In this document: positions 1 through 6,996 of the stretch, piece after piece
Layout: every line of letters begins with the position of its first letter
How positions within the stretch are numbered: the stretch's first letter is position 1
Origin: JAHIVB01 sp964574705
GTDB taxonomy: Bacteria > Bacillota_I > Bacilli_A > Izemoplasmatales > Hujiaoplasmataceae
Reading direction: 5' to 3'
Assembly: GCA_964574705.1 (NCBI GenBank)
Contig: CAZNOO010000008.1
Span: 13,428-77,427, forward strand
DNA: 64,000 bases
Notes under the pieces: model-generated
Told to the model about the DNA's origin: nothing
Seen by the model: the letters and a program-made list of their open reading frames with translations, nothing else
Databases searched by the model: none
Program-made: the position numbers and the translations under genes

Positions 1-279
1 TTCGCTGTGTGAAGGAATAGCTTGTTGGCGAATAGGACAGAAAGGGTTCTCTGGGTCGATTAAAGAAAGATAATAAGGTGTGATTGCCATTCTAAATCTA
101 GTCAGAACGCTTTCAATCTCTACTTTTTCTTTTTCGGAAAGCGGAATGTATTTATTCAACATTTCAACGCTTGTGATTCTATTTTTAACTTGCCAGTGCC
201 AATTGTTCCAATCCTCGTCACTTACGTTTGGAAAATATAGTTCTTTTCTTTTCAGATAACTCGTATTGAGTTCGATCAT
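1..279 (-). CDS. kamA: Lysine 2,3-aminomutase, N-terminal fragment
   Basis: The 93 codons visible before the left edge read as the N-terminus of KamA, the radical-SAM/PLP enzyme that turns L-lysine into L-beta-lysine in the first step of lysine fermentation. The family's opening features are present: a tryptophan-rich stretch (DWNNWHWQ), then RMAITPYYLSLID and a NPFCPIRQQ block. The radical-SAM CxxxCxxC motif lies beyond the window. The ATG follows the kdd stop by two bases, with GAGG as ribosome binding site inside the end of kdd. It is the last visible gene of the riboswitch-controlled operon; kamDE would be expected further left (inference). Confidence 0.93.
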   Translation of the reverse strand, partial: MIELNTSYLKRKELYFPNVSDEDWNNWHWQVKNRITSVEMLNKYIPLSEKEKVEIESVLTRFRMAITPYYLSLIDPENPFCPIRQQAIPSHSE

Positions 280-281
280 GG

Positions 282-1322
282 TTATTCCTCTTTTCCATAA
301 CGTTCTTTGAATAGATCATACAACTGCTTTGACTCTCTTAAAAGATTCAAAGTCAAATCTGCGTGTCCTTTGGTATATCCATTTCCAATCATCATGGTGC
401 ATCCTTTTTTGATTCCTTCTGCGCCAAGAGCGGCTTTGGTAAAGGAAGTTGCCATCGAGAAGAAATAGACGATTCCTGAATCTTTGGTTGGCAAAATGGA
501 AGACATTTCTGTGTTTTCCACATTGACGACATTAATCGTCACGTCAACCAATTCTCCATTGTTAACGGCTTTTACTTTTTCTAAAACTTCAAGTGGATTT
601 CTGGCGTCCGCAACGATAATCTCGTCGAAAATTCCAAGAGACTTCATTTCTTCATAATGAGATTGAGCATGGATGATTCCTATGATGCATCCATTTTTCC
701 CTGCGCTAATTCTAGCTTGATACGCACACAGCGTTCCGCTTTTTCCAGATGCGCCAAGAATCAAAACGGTGTCGTTTTCTTTAACGAGTCTTTTGACCTG
801 AGCCGGAGCTCCCGCAACGTCAAGTGCAGATAAAACGATATTTTCTGGCAAATCGCTTGGAATCTTTGCATAGATTCCACTTTCAAAAAGAATCGCTTCT
901 CCGATGATATCGACTTGATCTTTATGCATATCAATATGGGTTATCTTTTCAATCTTAAGTGGTGTTAAAGACAAAGAAACGAGCGATGCAATTTTGTCTC
1001 CAGGCTTTAAATCGATATTCAAGTCTTTTCCGATTTCTTTGACGGTACCCAAAAACATTCCGCCACTTCCGGTAACTGGGTTCTGCATTTTTCCTTTTTC
1101 GCTGACGATTCCAAGAATCATCTCTTTCATTTTTTCAGGATCTTCTGAAGTCGCTCTTTTAATTTGTGTGAAAGAAGCCGAATCGATATTCAATCTTTCA
1201 ACGGAAACTAAAATCTCGTTTTCTCTACAGATCATCGTATTGTCAATCTTCGTAGCAGCTTGTGGGAGAACCCCTTGCGGGTGAATCACTCTGTGAATTC
1301 CATAAATTGATGGTTTGTTCAT
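282..1322 (-). CDS. kdd: L-erythro-3,5-diaminohexanoate dehydrogenase
   Basis: This 346-residue protein matches Kdd, the NAD-dependent oxidative deaminase that converts 3,5-diaminohexanoate to 5-amino-3-oxohexanoate in anaerobic lysine fermentation. A zinc-less alcohol-dehydrogenase-like N-terminal part is followed by a Rossmann domain with the dinucleotide-binding stretch VLILGASGKSGTLCAYQAR near residues 187-205. Length is normal for the family. The start ATG overlaps the kce stop (ATGA), and kamA begins two bases after its stop, so it is translationally coupled on both sides. The call rests on the Rossmann motif plus the flanking kce and kamA genes. Confidence 0.93.
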   Translation of the reverse strand: MNKPSIYGIHRVIHPQGVLPQAATKIDNTMICRENEILVSVERLNIDSASFTQIKRATSEDPEKMKEMILGIVSEKGKMQNPVTGSGGMFLGTVKEIGKDLNIDLKPGDKIASLVSLSLTPLKIEKITHIDMHKDQVDIIGEAILFESGIYAKIPSDLPENIVLSALDVAGAPAQVKRLVKENDTVLILGASGKSGTLCAYQARISAGKNGCIIGIIHAQSHYEEMKSLGIFDEIIVADARNPLEVLEKVKAVNNGELVDVTINVVNVENTEMSSILPTKDSGIVYFFSMATSFTKAALGAEGIKKGCTMMIGNGYTKGHADLTLNLLRESKQLYDLFKERYGKEE

Positions 1323-2146
1323 ATTATTTTCCTCATTCCTAGTATTTTTCTTGTCTCTTCCACAGTCGCTACTGACCGGCCGTTTTCGAGAATCATCATT
1401 TTTACTTTTTTGACCAAATCTTTATTTGAAGTTGCTAAAACGCCTTTTTCAACATAGAGGTTATCTTCGAGTCCTACTCTGACGTGACCGCCGTGTTGAA
1501 TAGATAATTTCGCTAATGGAAACTCATACCTTCCTACTCCGGCAACGCTGAAGGTTGACCCTTCAGGAATGCTGTCTTTCAAGAATAAAAAGTCTCTTTC
1601 TTCTCCCATCATTCCACCGTTTACACCTAGAACAAAGCTGAAATGCATCGGTGGTTTGACAATGCCTTGCTTGTGTAACTTTAAAGCGGTATCGATATGT
1701 CCTTTTTCAAAACATTCAAGTTCGTATTTGATAATACTATCGTTCATTCTGTTTGCGAAATAGGTAATGTCATTCACTGTATTGACAAAGTAATCATCTC
1801 CGCCAAAGTTGACAGTTCCACAGTCAAGCGTAGCCATTTCAACTGGCAAATCTAAAACTTGACCTCGCTCCATTCGAGACATCCCAAGTGCGCCGCCGGT
1901 GGAAACTTGGATGATAACATCTCCACACTTCTGTTTTATGGCTTGAATCAATTCTTGGAATCTTGCTTTATCCTGTGTTGGTGTTCCATCGTCTCTACGT
2001 GCATGTAAATGTATGATGGAGGCTCCTTCTTGCATTGCTAAATACGCTTCTGTGGCAATCTCTTCAGCCGTATACGGAACCGCAGGATTTTGTTGTTTTG
2101 TCACTTCTGCGCCGGTGATGGCACAAGTGATGATACATGGGTTCAT
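1319..2146 (-). CDS. kce: 3-keto-5-aminohexanoate cleavage enzyme
   Basis: A DUF849/BKACE TIM-barrel enzyme that condenses 5-amino-3-oxohexanoate with acetyl-CoA to give acetoacetate and 3-aminobutyryl-CoA. The metal-binding HLHAR motif and the QVSTGGALGMSR stretch typical of the family are present. A longer frame opens at 2179, but I place the start at 2146 because that ATG forms a 4-base ATGA overlap with the kal stop and gives the usual N-terminus (MNPCIITCAITGAE). That makes 275 residues, the normal size. It sits between kal and kdd, the steps after and before it in the pathway. Confidence 0.93.
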   Translation of the reverse strand: MNPCIITCAITGAEVTKQQNPAVPYTAEEIATEAYLAMQEGASIIHLHARRDDGTPTQDKARFQELIQAIKQKCGDVIIQVSTGGALGMSRMERGQVLDLPVEMATLDCGTVNFGGDDYFVNTVNDITYFANRMNDSIIKYELECFEKGHIDTALKLHKQGIVKPPMHFSFVLGVNGGMMGEERDFLFLKDSIPEGSTFSVAGVGRYEFPLAKLSIQHGGHVRVGLEDNLYVEKGVLATSNKDLVKKVKMMILENGRSVATVEETRKILGMRKII

Positions 2147-2526
2147 GCTTTTCTTTGGAGATGCTTTTGAACAATGCACGTACCTGTCGCAGAAGCGACA
2201 AGAATCTTTTGTTTCAAAACATCTGCGCTGCTTGGAGAGATATCTTTTCGGGTTTCAATTACCTTGTAACATTCAAAGGTCATTTTTCTTGAAGTGTTTC
2301 CTGCAGAAATAATTTCTGCATGGACCTCTACGAAATCCCCCGCATAGACTGGTGCTAAAAAATCAACTTGGTCGTAAGATCTAAACAATCCTTCGTCTCC
2401 ATCGTTCATAATCAATAGTTCTGTAGCTGCATCACCGAACAAGCCCATGATCTTAGCTCCATCGACAAGTTCTCCACCATAATGTGCATCTTGTAAGGAC
2501 ATTCTTTGTTTTAAAATAGTTTTCAT
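2143..2526 (-). CDS. kal: 3-aminobutyryl-CoA ammonia-lyase
   Basis: A 127-residue hotdog-fold protein matching Kal, which eliminates ammonia from L-3-aminobutyryl-CoA to give crotonyl-CoA. Visible family features are the N-terminal QRMSLQDAHYGGELVDGA segment and the AGDFVEVHAEI strand. The ribosome binding site AAAGGA lies 8 bases before the ATG, and the stop of atoA is one base upstream. The product, crotonyl-CoA, would be reduced to butyryl-CoA by enzymes not in this window. Identification relies on the family N-terminus and its place between kce and the CoA-transferase genes. Confidence 0.92.
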   Translation of the reverse strand: MKTILKQRMSLQDAHYGGELVDGAKIMGLFGDAATELLIMNDGDEGLFRSYDQVDFLAPVYAGDFVEVHAEIISAGNTSRKMTFECYKVIETRKDISPSSADVLKQKILVASATGTCIVQKHLQRKA

Positions 2527-2527
2527 C

Positions 2528-3169
2528 TTATATTCCTTTCATAGGTAAGACTTTATCTACAATCAAATGTGCTTCCGTTGCGTTCTTGACGTCTTCAATC
2601 GTAAAATCCGGATGAACTTCAATTAAATGAAGACCATCATCATGAACTTCAATCACGCACATTTCAGTTACAATTAGATTTGCTTGCTTGAAGGCTGTTA
2701 ATGGCAACGTACATTTTTCTACAATCTTTGCTTTTCCTCTGTTTGTATGCGTCATTGCAATAATGACTTTTTTCGATCCCATGACCAAATCCATGGCTCC
2801 GCCCATCCCGGGGACTTTCTTTCCGGGGATAATCCAGGAAGCAATGGATCCGTCTTCGTCGACTTCCAACGCTCCAAGAACGGTCACATCGATATGTCCC
2901 CCTCGAATCAACGAAAAGGATGTTAATGAATCGATGAAGGCCCCGCCTTCAACGATAGACGCTTTTAATCCTGAGGCATTAACTGTTAAGGTATCTTCTG
3001 TTTCAAAAGGTCCGAGTCCAACAATTCCATTTTCAGCTTGAAACGTAATGAATTTGTCTTTATCAACGTATTCTGAAACCATTGATGGAATTCCAATTCC
3101 CAAATTGACTAAGTTCCCTGGGTTTAATTCAAGTGCGACTCTTGACGCAATGACTTGTTTTTCATCCAT
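2528..3169 (-). CDS. atoA: Acetoacetate/butyrate CoA-transferase, beta subunit
   Basis: Subunit B of a family I CoA-transferase, 213 residues from the chosen ATG. The catalytic glutamate is visible in the AENGIVGLGP block near residue 45, and GGHIDVTVLGALEVDEDG and PGMGGAMDLV match the family. In lysine fermentation this enzyme moves CoA from butyryl-CoA to acetoacetate. The start at 3169 is preferred over an upstream GTG at 3178 because AGGTG lies 7-8 bases before it. It overlaps the end of atoD by 8 bases, as expected for subunits made together. Confidence 0.92.
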   Translation of the reverse strand: MDEKQVIASRVALELNPGNLVNLGIGIPSMVSEYVDKDKFITFQAENGIVGLGPFETEDTLTVNASGLKASIVEGGAFIDSLTSFSLIRGGHIDVTVLGALEVDEDGSIASWIIPGKKVPGMGGAMDLVMGSKKVIIAMTHTNRGKAKIVEKCTLPLTAFKQANLIVTEMCVIEVHDDGLHLIEVHPDFTIEDVKNATEAHLIVDKVLPMKGI

Positions 3170-3815
3170 GAAATTCACCTACCACAATATAATCTACCAA
3201 AGGATGCGGTGTAATGATGATTTCCGGATCCAAATAGTCTTTGATTTCGTATACTTCTGCGACGACTGTAGTTGCTGCCAAAGCCATCACAGGATTGAAG
3301 TTTCTGGTTGTCGCGACATACCTGAGGTTTCCAAATTGATCAGTAATCGCTCCGCCAATCAATGAAATATCAGCAGTAAGAGGTTCTTCCAACAGATAAG
3401 TTTTTCCTTTGACTTCAATTAATCTTTTATTGTTTTCGACAACGGTCCCTTTTCCGGTTTCTGTCAAGATTCCACCGAGCCCAGCTCCGCCAGCTCTAAT
3501 TTGTTCGACCAGCGTTCCTTGAGGAACAAGTATAACTTCCATTTGCCCGTTTTGCATGAGTTCTCCAGCGGTCGGATTCGTTCCGATGTGAGAAGCAATC
3601 AGTTTGGTTACTCGTCCCGCTTGAATCAACTTGCCAACGCCTTTGTCAGGATATCCTCCGTCATTGCAAATAATCGTTAGATTCTTTTTTCCACTATCCA
3701 TTGTCCAATCAATCAGCGTTTCAGGGGTACCATTCGTTAAAAACCCACCAACCATTAGTGTCATTCCGTCTTCAATCAATGACATGAATTTTTGTTTGTC
3801 AATTCTCTTCTTCAT
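3162..3815 (-). CDS. atoD: Acetoacetate/butyrate CoA-transferase, alpha subunit
   Basis: Subunit A of the same CoA-transferase, 217 residues. The oxyanion-hole motif GGFLTNGTPE appears near residue 23, and AGGAGLGG and LTADISLIGG match the CoA-binding half. A longer frame reaches 3902, but the extra 29 residues overlap maoC in another frame and have no similarity. The ATG at 3815 has AGAGG eight bases upstream and gives the expected start (MKKRIDKQKFMSLIEDGM). It is second in the operon after the maoC-like gene. Confidence 0.92.
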   Translation of the reverse strand: MKKRIDKQKFMSLIEDGMTLMVGGFLTNGTPETLIDWTMDSGKKNLTIICNDGGYPDKGVGKLIQAGRVTKLIASHIGTNPTAGELMQNGQMEVILVPQGTLVEQIRAGGAGLGGILTETGKGTVVENNKRLIEVKGKTYLLEEPLTADISLIGGAITDQFGNLRYVATTRNFNPVMALAATTVVAEVYEIKDYLDPEIIITPHPLVDYIVVGEFHG

Positions 3816-3825
3816 ATGGACGCCT

Positions 3826-4242
3826 CTACTCTCTAGGAGGCATGATTTCTGCCTGTCCCTCAATGACAATCTCTCCAAGTTGATTCGTAGCGGTACATTC
3901 AAATATAACCCGATTCCGATCTAATAAAATTTCTGAAACAACAACTTTGGCTGTGATTTCATCTCCAAAGTAGACAGGTTTTTTGAATTTAAGAGACTGT
4001 TTTGTATAAATACTTCCAACACCAGGTAGTTTCATTCCAAAAATGGTAGAAAACATACTTGAAACAAACATTCCATGGACAATCCTTTTTTTGAATATGC
4101 TTTTTGATGCATATTCTTCATCCATGTGGGCGGGGTTGAAATCTTCAGAGAGCACTGCGTAATTCTCCGTGTCCTCTTGTGTGAATTTTTTTGTGAAAGT
4201 TTCAAAATCAGCAATCGAAATCTCATGAATTGTTTTACTCAT
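3826..4242 (-). CDS. MaoC-like (R)-specific enoyl-CoA hydratase
   Basis: A 138-residue single hotdog domain of the MaoC/PhaJ family, the first gene of the lysine-fermentation operon. The hydratase motif is visible at about residues 35-45 (EDFNPAHMDEEYA) with the catalytic Asp/His pair, followed by IVHGMFVSSMFS. Members hydrate trans-2-enoyl-CoA to (R)-3-hydroxyacyl-CoA. The start at 4242 is chosen because GGAGGA lies 10 bases upstream; an earlier ATG at 4260 overlaps that ribosome site. The classical lysine route has no (R)-hydratase step. It may divert crotonyl-CoA to (R)-3-hydroxybutyryl-CoA or act as a variant of the Kal step (inference). Confidence 0.88.
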   Translation of the reverse strand: MSKTIHEISIADFETFTKKFTQEDTENYAVLSEDFNPAHMDEEYASKSIFKKRIVHGMFVSSMFSTIFGMKLPGVGSIYTKQSLKFKKPVYFGDEITAKVVVSEILLDRNRVIFECTATNQLGEIVIEGQAEIMPPRE

Positions 4243-4260
4243 TATCTCTTTCTCCTCCAT

Positions 4261-4293
4261 AAAAAAAAGCCGTTATATATAAAATATAACAGC
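4261..4293 (-). terminator. Riboswitch expression-platform terminator
   Basis: On the minus strand an inverted repeat AGCTGTTATAT / ATATAACGGCT with a TTTAT loop is followed by eight T residues, ending just before the maoC ribosome site. Its 5' arm (AGCTGTTAT) is also the 3' strand of the aptamer P1 helix, so terminator and P1 are mutually exclusive. Confidence 0.9.
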
Positions 4294-4450
4294 TCTCCAT
4301 CTCAAATGGCAGTAATTGAGCATTGACTCAAGTACCAAGTAGATGACTGTGAACGAATCATCTCTTTCGGCAAAATATTCCTTTTTTTATCGCATCTGAG
4401 GTTCATCTCATTAACATCGATAAAATACCAATACTTTGCGCCTCTGTGTG
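4286..4450 (-). promoter_or_regulatory. Lysine riboswitch (L box) aptamer
   Basis: The leader carries the conserved lysine-aptamer elements in order on the minus strand: AGAGGCGCAAAGTA (4445 down), a GCCGAAAGA block, a P4 hairpin (AGATGA/TCATCT), a P5 hairpin (TTGAG/CTCAA), then ACTGCCATT and GATGGAGAGCT closing the core near 4291-4305. P1 would pair ACAG (4449-4446) with CUGU in the 4286-4292 segment, with a further pairing of GUAAC and GUUAU outside it. The aptamer lies directly after a consensus promoter and before the lysine catabolic operon, so lysine sensing controls lysine breakdown. Confidence 0.95.
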
Positions 4451-4465
4451 TATTAAGTTACTCCC

Positions 4466-4495
4466 ATTATATCAAAGACTTGTAAGCGTTGTCAA
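4466..4495 (-). promoter_or_regulatory. Promoter of the lysine-fermentation operon
   Basis: TTGACA (4495-4490) and TATAAT (4471-4466) are both perfect consensus, with an 18-base spacer. Transcription would start near 4459, about 15 bases before the riboswitch core. Confidence 0.9.
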
Positions 4496-4522
4496 CACCG
4501 AGTTGGTAGAATCGAACAGAAA

Positions 4523-4569
4523 GAAAAAATAGGTAATTTCGCTCTAATAAAAGCAACAAATTACCTATT
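4523..4569 (-). terminator. Terminator of the Nudix-mutY operon
   Basis: Inverted repeat AATAGGTAATTT / AAATTACCTATT followed by a T-rich run on the minus strand. Its first arm overlaps the last codons of mutY. The 4243-4564 interval contains only this terminator, the promoter and the riboswitch. Confidence 0.85.
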
Positions 4570-5596
4570 GAACTTGGTTAAAAAAAGATAAAAAAGCCGT
4601 TGGAATTGAATAAAGTGTATTAATGTCTTCTAAAGTAACAAAGTCATCTTTCAAATTTGTAGGAAGTTCTTCAACTTCAACTTGATAAGACTTCATGATC
4701 CATTCCTTGTGAGTGAATATGTGAACAGAATCAATTCCCTGAAGAATCGTGGCTTTTTTCAAGCCAAATTCAGATAACCAATATAGTACTTCTTCTTTGG
4801 ATAAGTGACCCGTTAGATTCGGAAGTTCCCAAAGATTAGAAAGCAATCCTGTCTTGGGGCGCTTTCGAATCCAAACTCGATTTTTATACGTAACTAACAA
4901 GACTGTAAGTAATTCTTTCGTACGCTCTGCCGACTTTGATTTAAATGGAATTTCAGTTGTAAGCTGGTTGTTGAAGGCGAAGCACTCTTTTGATAAAGGA
5001 CATTTTTCACAGAGTGGCTTTCCGTTAGGCAAACAAACGATTGCGCCAATCTCCATCAAGGCTTCTGTAAAATCGTTGATTCTCTTGGATGGATAGATTT
5101 TTTCAAGATTTGTTTTGATTTCTTTCTTTGTTGTCTCAAGTCGAATATCTTCTTTAATTCCAAAATATCTTGAAAAGACTCTTAAGACATTTCCGTCGAT
5201 TGCGACGGTTTTAATCTGAAATGCAATCGCACCAATCGCACCCGCTGTATAGGGTCCGATTCCCGGAAGTGATTCTAATTCTTCAATGGAATTGGGTATC
5301 ACTCCATGAAACTTGTCCATAACCATAATGGCTGCTTTTTTAAGGTTCTTGGCTCTGTTGTAATACCCGAGTCCTTGCCATAGTTTATAAAGCAGTTCGT
5401 CATCAACTTGGGCAAGAGAAGAAATATCAGGCAACGCCTTCATGAAACGTTCAAAATAAGGAATTACAGTATCAACGCGGGTTTGTTGCAACATAATCTC
5501 AGACACTAAAGTCTTATAGGGGCTTGGGTTATTTCTCCATGGAAGATCTCTTTTATGTTTGTCAAAAAAGAGTAAAATCTCGCTCGCAATCTTCAA
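4565..5596 (-). CDS. mutY: A/G-specific adenine DNA glycosylase
   Basis: MutY removes adenine mispaired with 8-oxoguanine. The N-terminal catalytic domain has the glutamate in SEIMLQQTRV (about residue 33), the helix-hairpin-helix LPGIGPYTAGAIG (about 109) and the catalytic Asp in AIDGNVLRV. A 4Fe-4S cluster is indicated by four cysteines spaced C-x7-C-x2-C-x5-C. The C-terminal third is the Nudix-like 8-oxoG reader. The start codon is TTG: it overlaps the upstream stop as TTGA and has GGGGAG about 6-7 bases before it. It is co-transcribed with the Nudix gene, another oxidised-nucleotide-type function. Confidence 0.95.
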   Translation of the reverse strand: MKIASEILLFFDKHKRDLPWRNNPSPYKTLVSEIMLQQTRVDTVIPYFERFMKALPDISSLAQVDDELLYKLWQGLGYYNRAKNLKKAAIMVMDKFHGVIPNSIEELESLPGIGPYTAGAIGAIAFQIKTVAIDGNVLRVFSRYFGIKEDIRLETTKKEIKTNLEKIYPSKRINDFTEALMEIGAIVCLPNGKPLCEKCPLSKECFAFNNQLTTEIPFKSKSAERTKELLTVLLVTYKNRVWIRKRPKTGLLSNLWELPNLTGHLSKEEVLYWLSEFGLKKATILQGIDSVHIFTHKEWIMKSYQVEVEELPTNLKDDFVTLEDINTLYSIPTAFLSFFNQVQ

Positions 5597-6018
5597 TTTA
5601 GCTCCCCGTGAGAAAGTTTGTTTAAGTATTGTATAGCTAATTGGAATATGGCTTTATCTGATTGAAATGTAATAAGACTCAACGCTTCATCTTCATCGAA
5701 AAAGCCAGCATCGGATAATTCTTCTGTTTGAATCTTCAACTGATTTGTATTTGCCTCTCCAACAAAAAAAACAACATCCTTCATTACGTTGGGATAAGGA
5801 GAATACGTAACGATTTCTCTGAAATCAGTATCAATAAGACACTCAAGATTGGTTTCTTCTTTGATCTCTCTCATTGCTGTTTCTTCTTCTGTTTCACCAA
5901 TTTCAACGTGTCCCTTAGGAAAAGACCAATGGCCTTGGTTCATTTTGATCAAAAGATATTTAAATTTATCAGATTCTCTAATATAGACAATCGCTCCACA
6001 TGATTTTTCTTTTCTCAT
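5593..6018 (-). CDS. Nudix hydrolase, Ap4A-hydrolase type
   Basis: A 141-residue single-domain Nudix enzyme. The complete Nudix box runs from GHVEIGE to REIKEET at about residues 36-58, with the metal-binding REIKEE core intact. The opening SCGAIVYIRE and the GHWSFPKGHVE segment resemble asymmetric bis(5'-nucleosyl)-tetraphosphatases, so Ap4A hydrolysis is the likeliest activity, but 8-oxo-dGTP hydrolysis would also fit its coupling with mutY. A GAGG ribosome site precedes the ATG, and a good promoter lies at 6043-6071. Confidence 0.88.
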   Translation of the reverse strand: MRKEKSCGAIVYIRESDKFKYLLIKMNQGHWSFPKGHVEIGETEEETAMREIKEETNLECLIDTDFREIVTYSPYPNVMKDVVFFVGEANTNQLKIQTEELSDAGFFDEDEALSLITFQSDKAIFQLAIQYLNKLSHGELN

Positions 6019-6042
6019 AATTTCCTCGCTATATATAAAGGT

Positions 6043-6071
6043 ATTATATTTCTTTATCTGCTTTTAATCAA
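6043..6071 (-). promoter_or_regulatory. Promoter of the Nudix-mutY operon
   Basis: TTGATT (6071-6066) and TATAAT (6048-6043) with a 17-base spacer on the minus strand, 25 bases before the Nudix start codon. Confidence 0.75.
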
Positions 6072-6124
6072 GTAAGTTTCATGAATGGTTCTATGATATA
6101 ATATTCATGAAAGAGGGTGAGAAG

Positions 6125-6907
6125 ATGCTCTTGACACAAATTGACATTGAAACAAACCCCATCAATCAGTTTCCTTTTTTTCTGCCTCTTTTTCAAAATC
6201 CAATTCATTTGCCTGTTCATAAACCTGTAATGATTCTAGTCGGCGACAATGGGACTGGAAAATCGTCTTTAATGAAAACAATTCACCAAAAACTAAATCT
6301 CTATGAAATTGAAATGAAGGAATTTTCAAATAAGGAAAAAATAGATGTTTCAACCGTAAAACTCACAACTGGTATCTCCAAACCAAAGGGCTTCTTTTTC
6401 GAGTCATCCAAGTTCATCACTTATTTGGAATACATCAACAAGGAAAAGACTTCCGCTGAAGAGGAACTAAAAAGAGTTGAAAAAGAATACAAGAATTCTT
6501 CTGACTATGCAAAACAAATGGCATCTACCCCGTTTAAAAAAACCATCGGGGAACTCAACGGAATGTACAAAAAAGATCTTTCAAAATCGTCTCACGGTGA
6601 AAGTTATCTTGACTTCTTTTCGTCCCGGTTAAGACCCGGTCAGCTCTATTTATTAGATGAACCCGAGACCCCGCTTTCGGTTCAAAATCAACTCACTCTG
6701 CTTGCACTTATCCTTGATGGTGTAAAACAAAATTGTCAATTCATCATTGCAACGCATTCTCCGATTCTTTCCGCAATCCCTGGAGCTCAAATTTATGAAA
6801 TTCGTAACAATTGTTTAATGGAAACAGAATACGATGCAATTGAAAGCATTCAACTACTAAAACAGTTTATCAATCACAAAGAACAGTTTCTCAAACACTT
6901 CGAATAA
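6125..6907 (+). CDS. AAA-type ATPase, SMC/ABC-like
   Basis: A 260-residue stand-alone ATPase of the AAA_21/ABC-SMC-like class. Walker A is GDNGTGKSS (about residues 41-49), Walker B is LYLLDEPETPLS (about 187-198) and an ATHSP histidine switch follows near 223. The central part has a short charged helical stretch with KEKTSAEEELKRVEKEYK, a likely coiled coil. The start at 6125 is favoured by GAGGGTGAG just upstream; an earlier in-frame ATG at 6107 lies only about 10 bases after the TATAAT at 6094-6099. It stands alone between divergent genes and its own terminator. Substrate unknown; no nuclease partner is adjacent. Confidence 0.8.
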   Translation: MLLTQIDIETNPINQFPFFLPLFQNPIHLPVHKPVMILVGDNGTGKSSLMKTIHQKLNLYEIEMKEFSNKEKIDVSTVKLTTGISKPKGFFFESSKFITYLEYINKEKTSAEEELKRVEKEYKNSSDYAKQMASTPFKKTIGELNGMYKKDLSKSSHGESYLDFFSSRLRPGQLYLLDEPETPLSVQNQLTLLALILDGVKQNCQFIIATHSPILSAIPGAQIYEIRNNCLMETEYDAIESIQLLKQFINHKEQFLKHFE

Positions 6908-6938
6908 AAAAAAGAGAAAACAAATTTCTCTTTTTTTA
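6906..6938 (+). terminator. Terminator after the ATPase gene
   Basis: AAAAAGAGAAA / TTTCTCTTTTT hairpin with a 5-base loop, followed by a T run. Confidence 0.85.
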
Positions 6939-6947
6939 TTGTTTTTC

Positions 6948-6978
6948 TTGACATTGACGTTACGTAAAGGTTTATACT
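6948..6978 (+). promoter_or_regulatory. MerR-type promoter with 19-base spacer
   Basis: TTGACA (6948-6953) and TATACT (6973-6978) are separated by 19 bases, the overlong spacer that MerR proteins correct by twisting DNA. The spacer holds a dyad around GACGTTACGT. It precedes the TipA-like regulator gene, so autoregulation is likely. Confidence 0.8.
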
Positions 6979-6996
6979 GTTTGTGAGGTAACGAAT

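Noticed and set aside
994..1284. Rightward 96-codon frame opposite kdd
   Set aside because: Antisense to the conserved kdd coding sequence; composition reflects the complement of kdd codons.
4565..5596. Odd MutY iron-sulfur spacing (C-x7-C instead of C-x6-C)
   Set aside because: The CLPNGKPLC form is familiar from other low-GC gram-positive MutY proteins, so I do not regard it as a defect.
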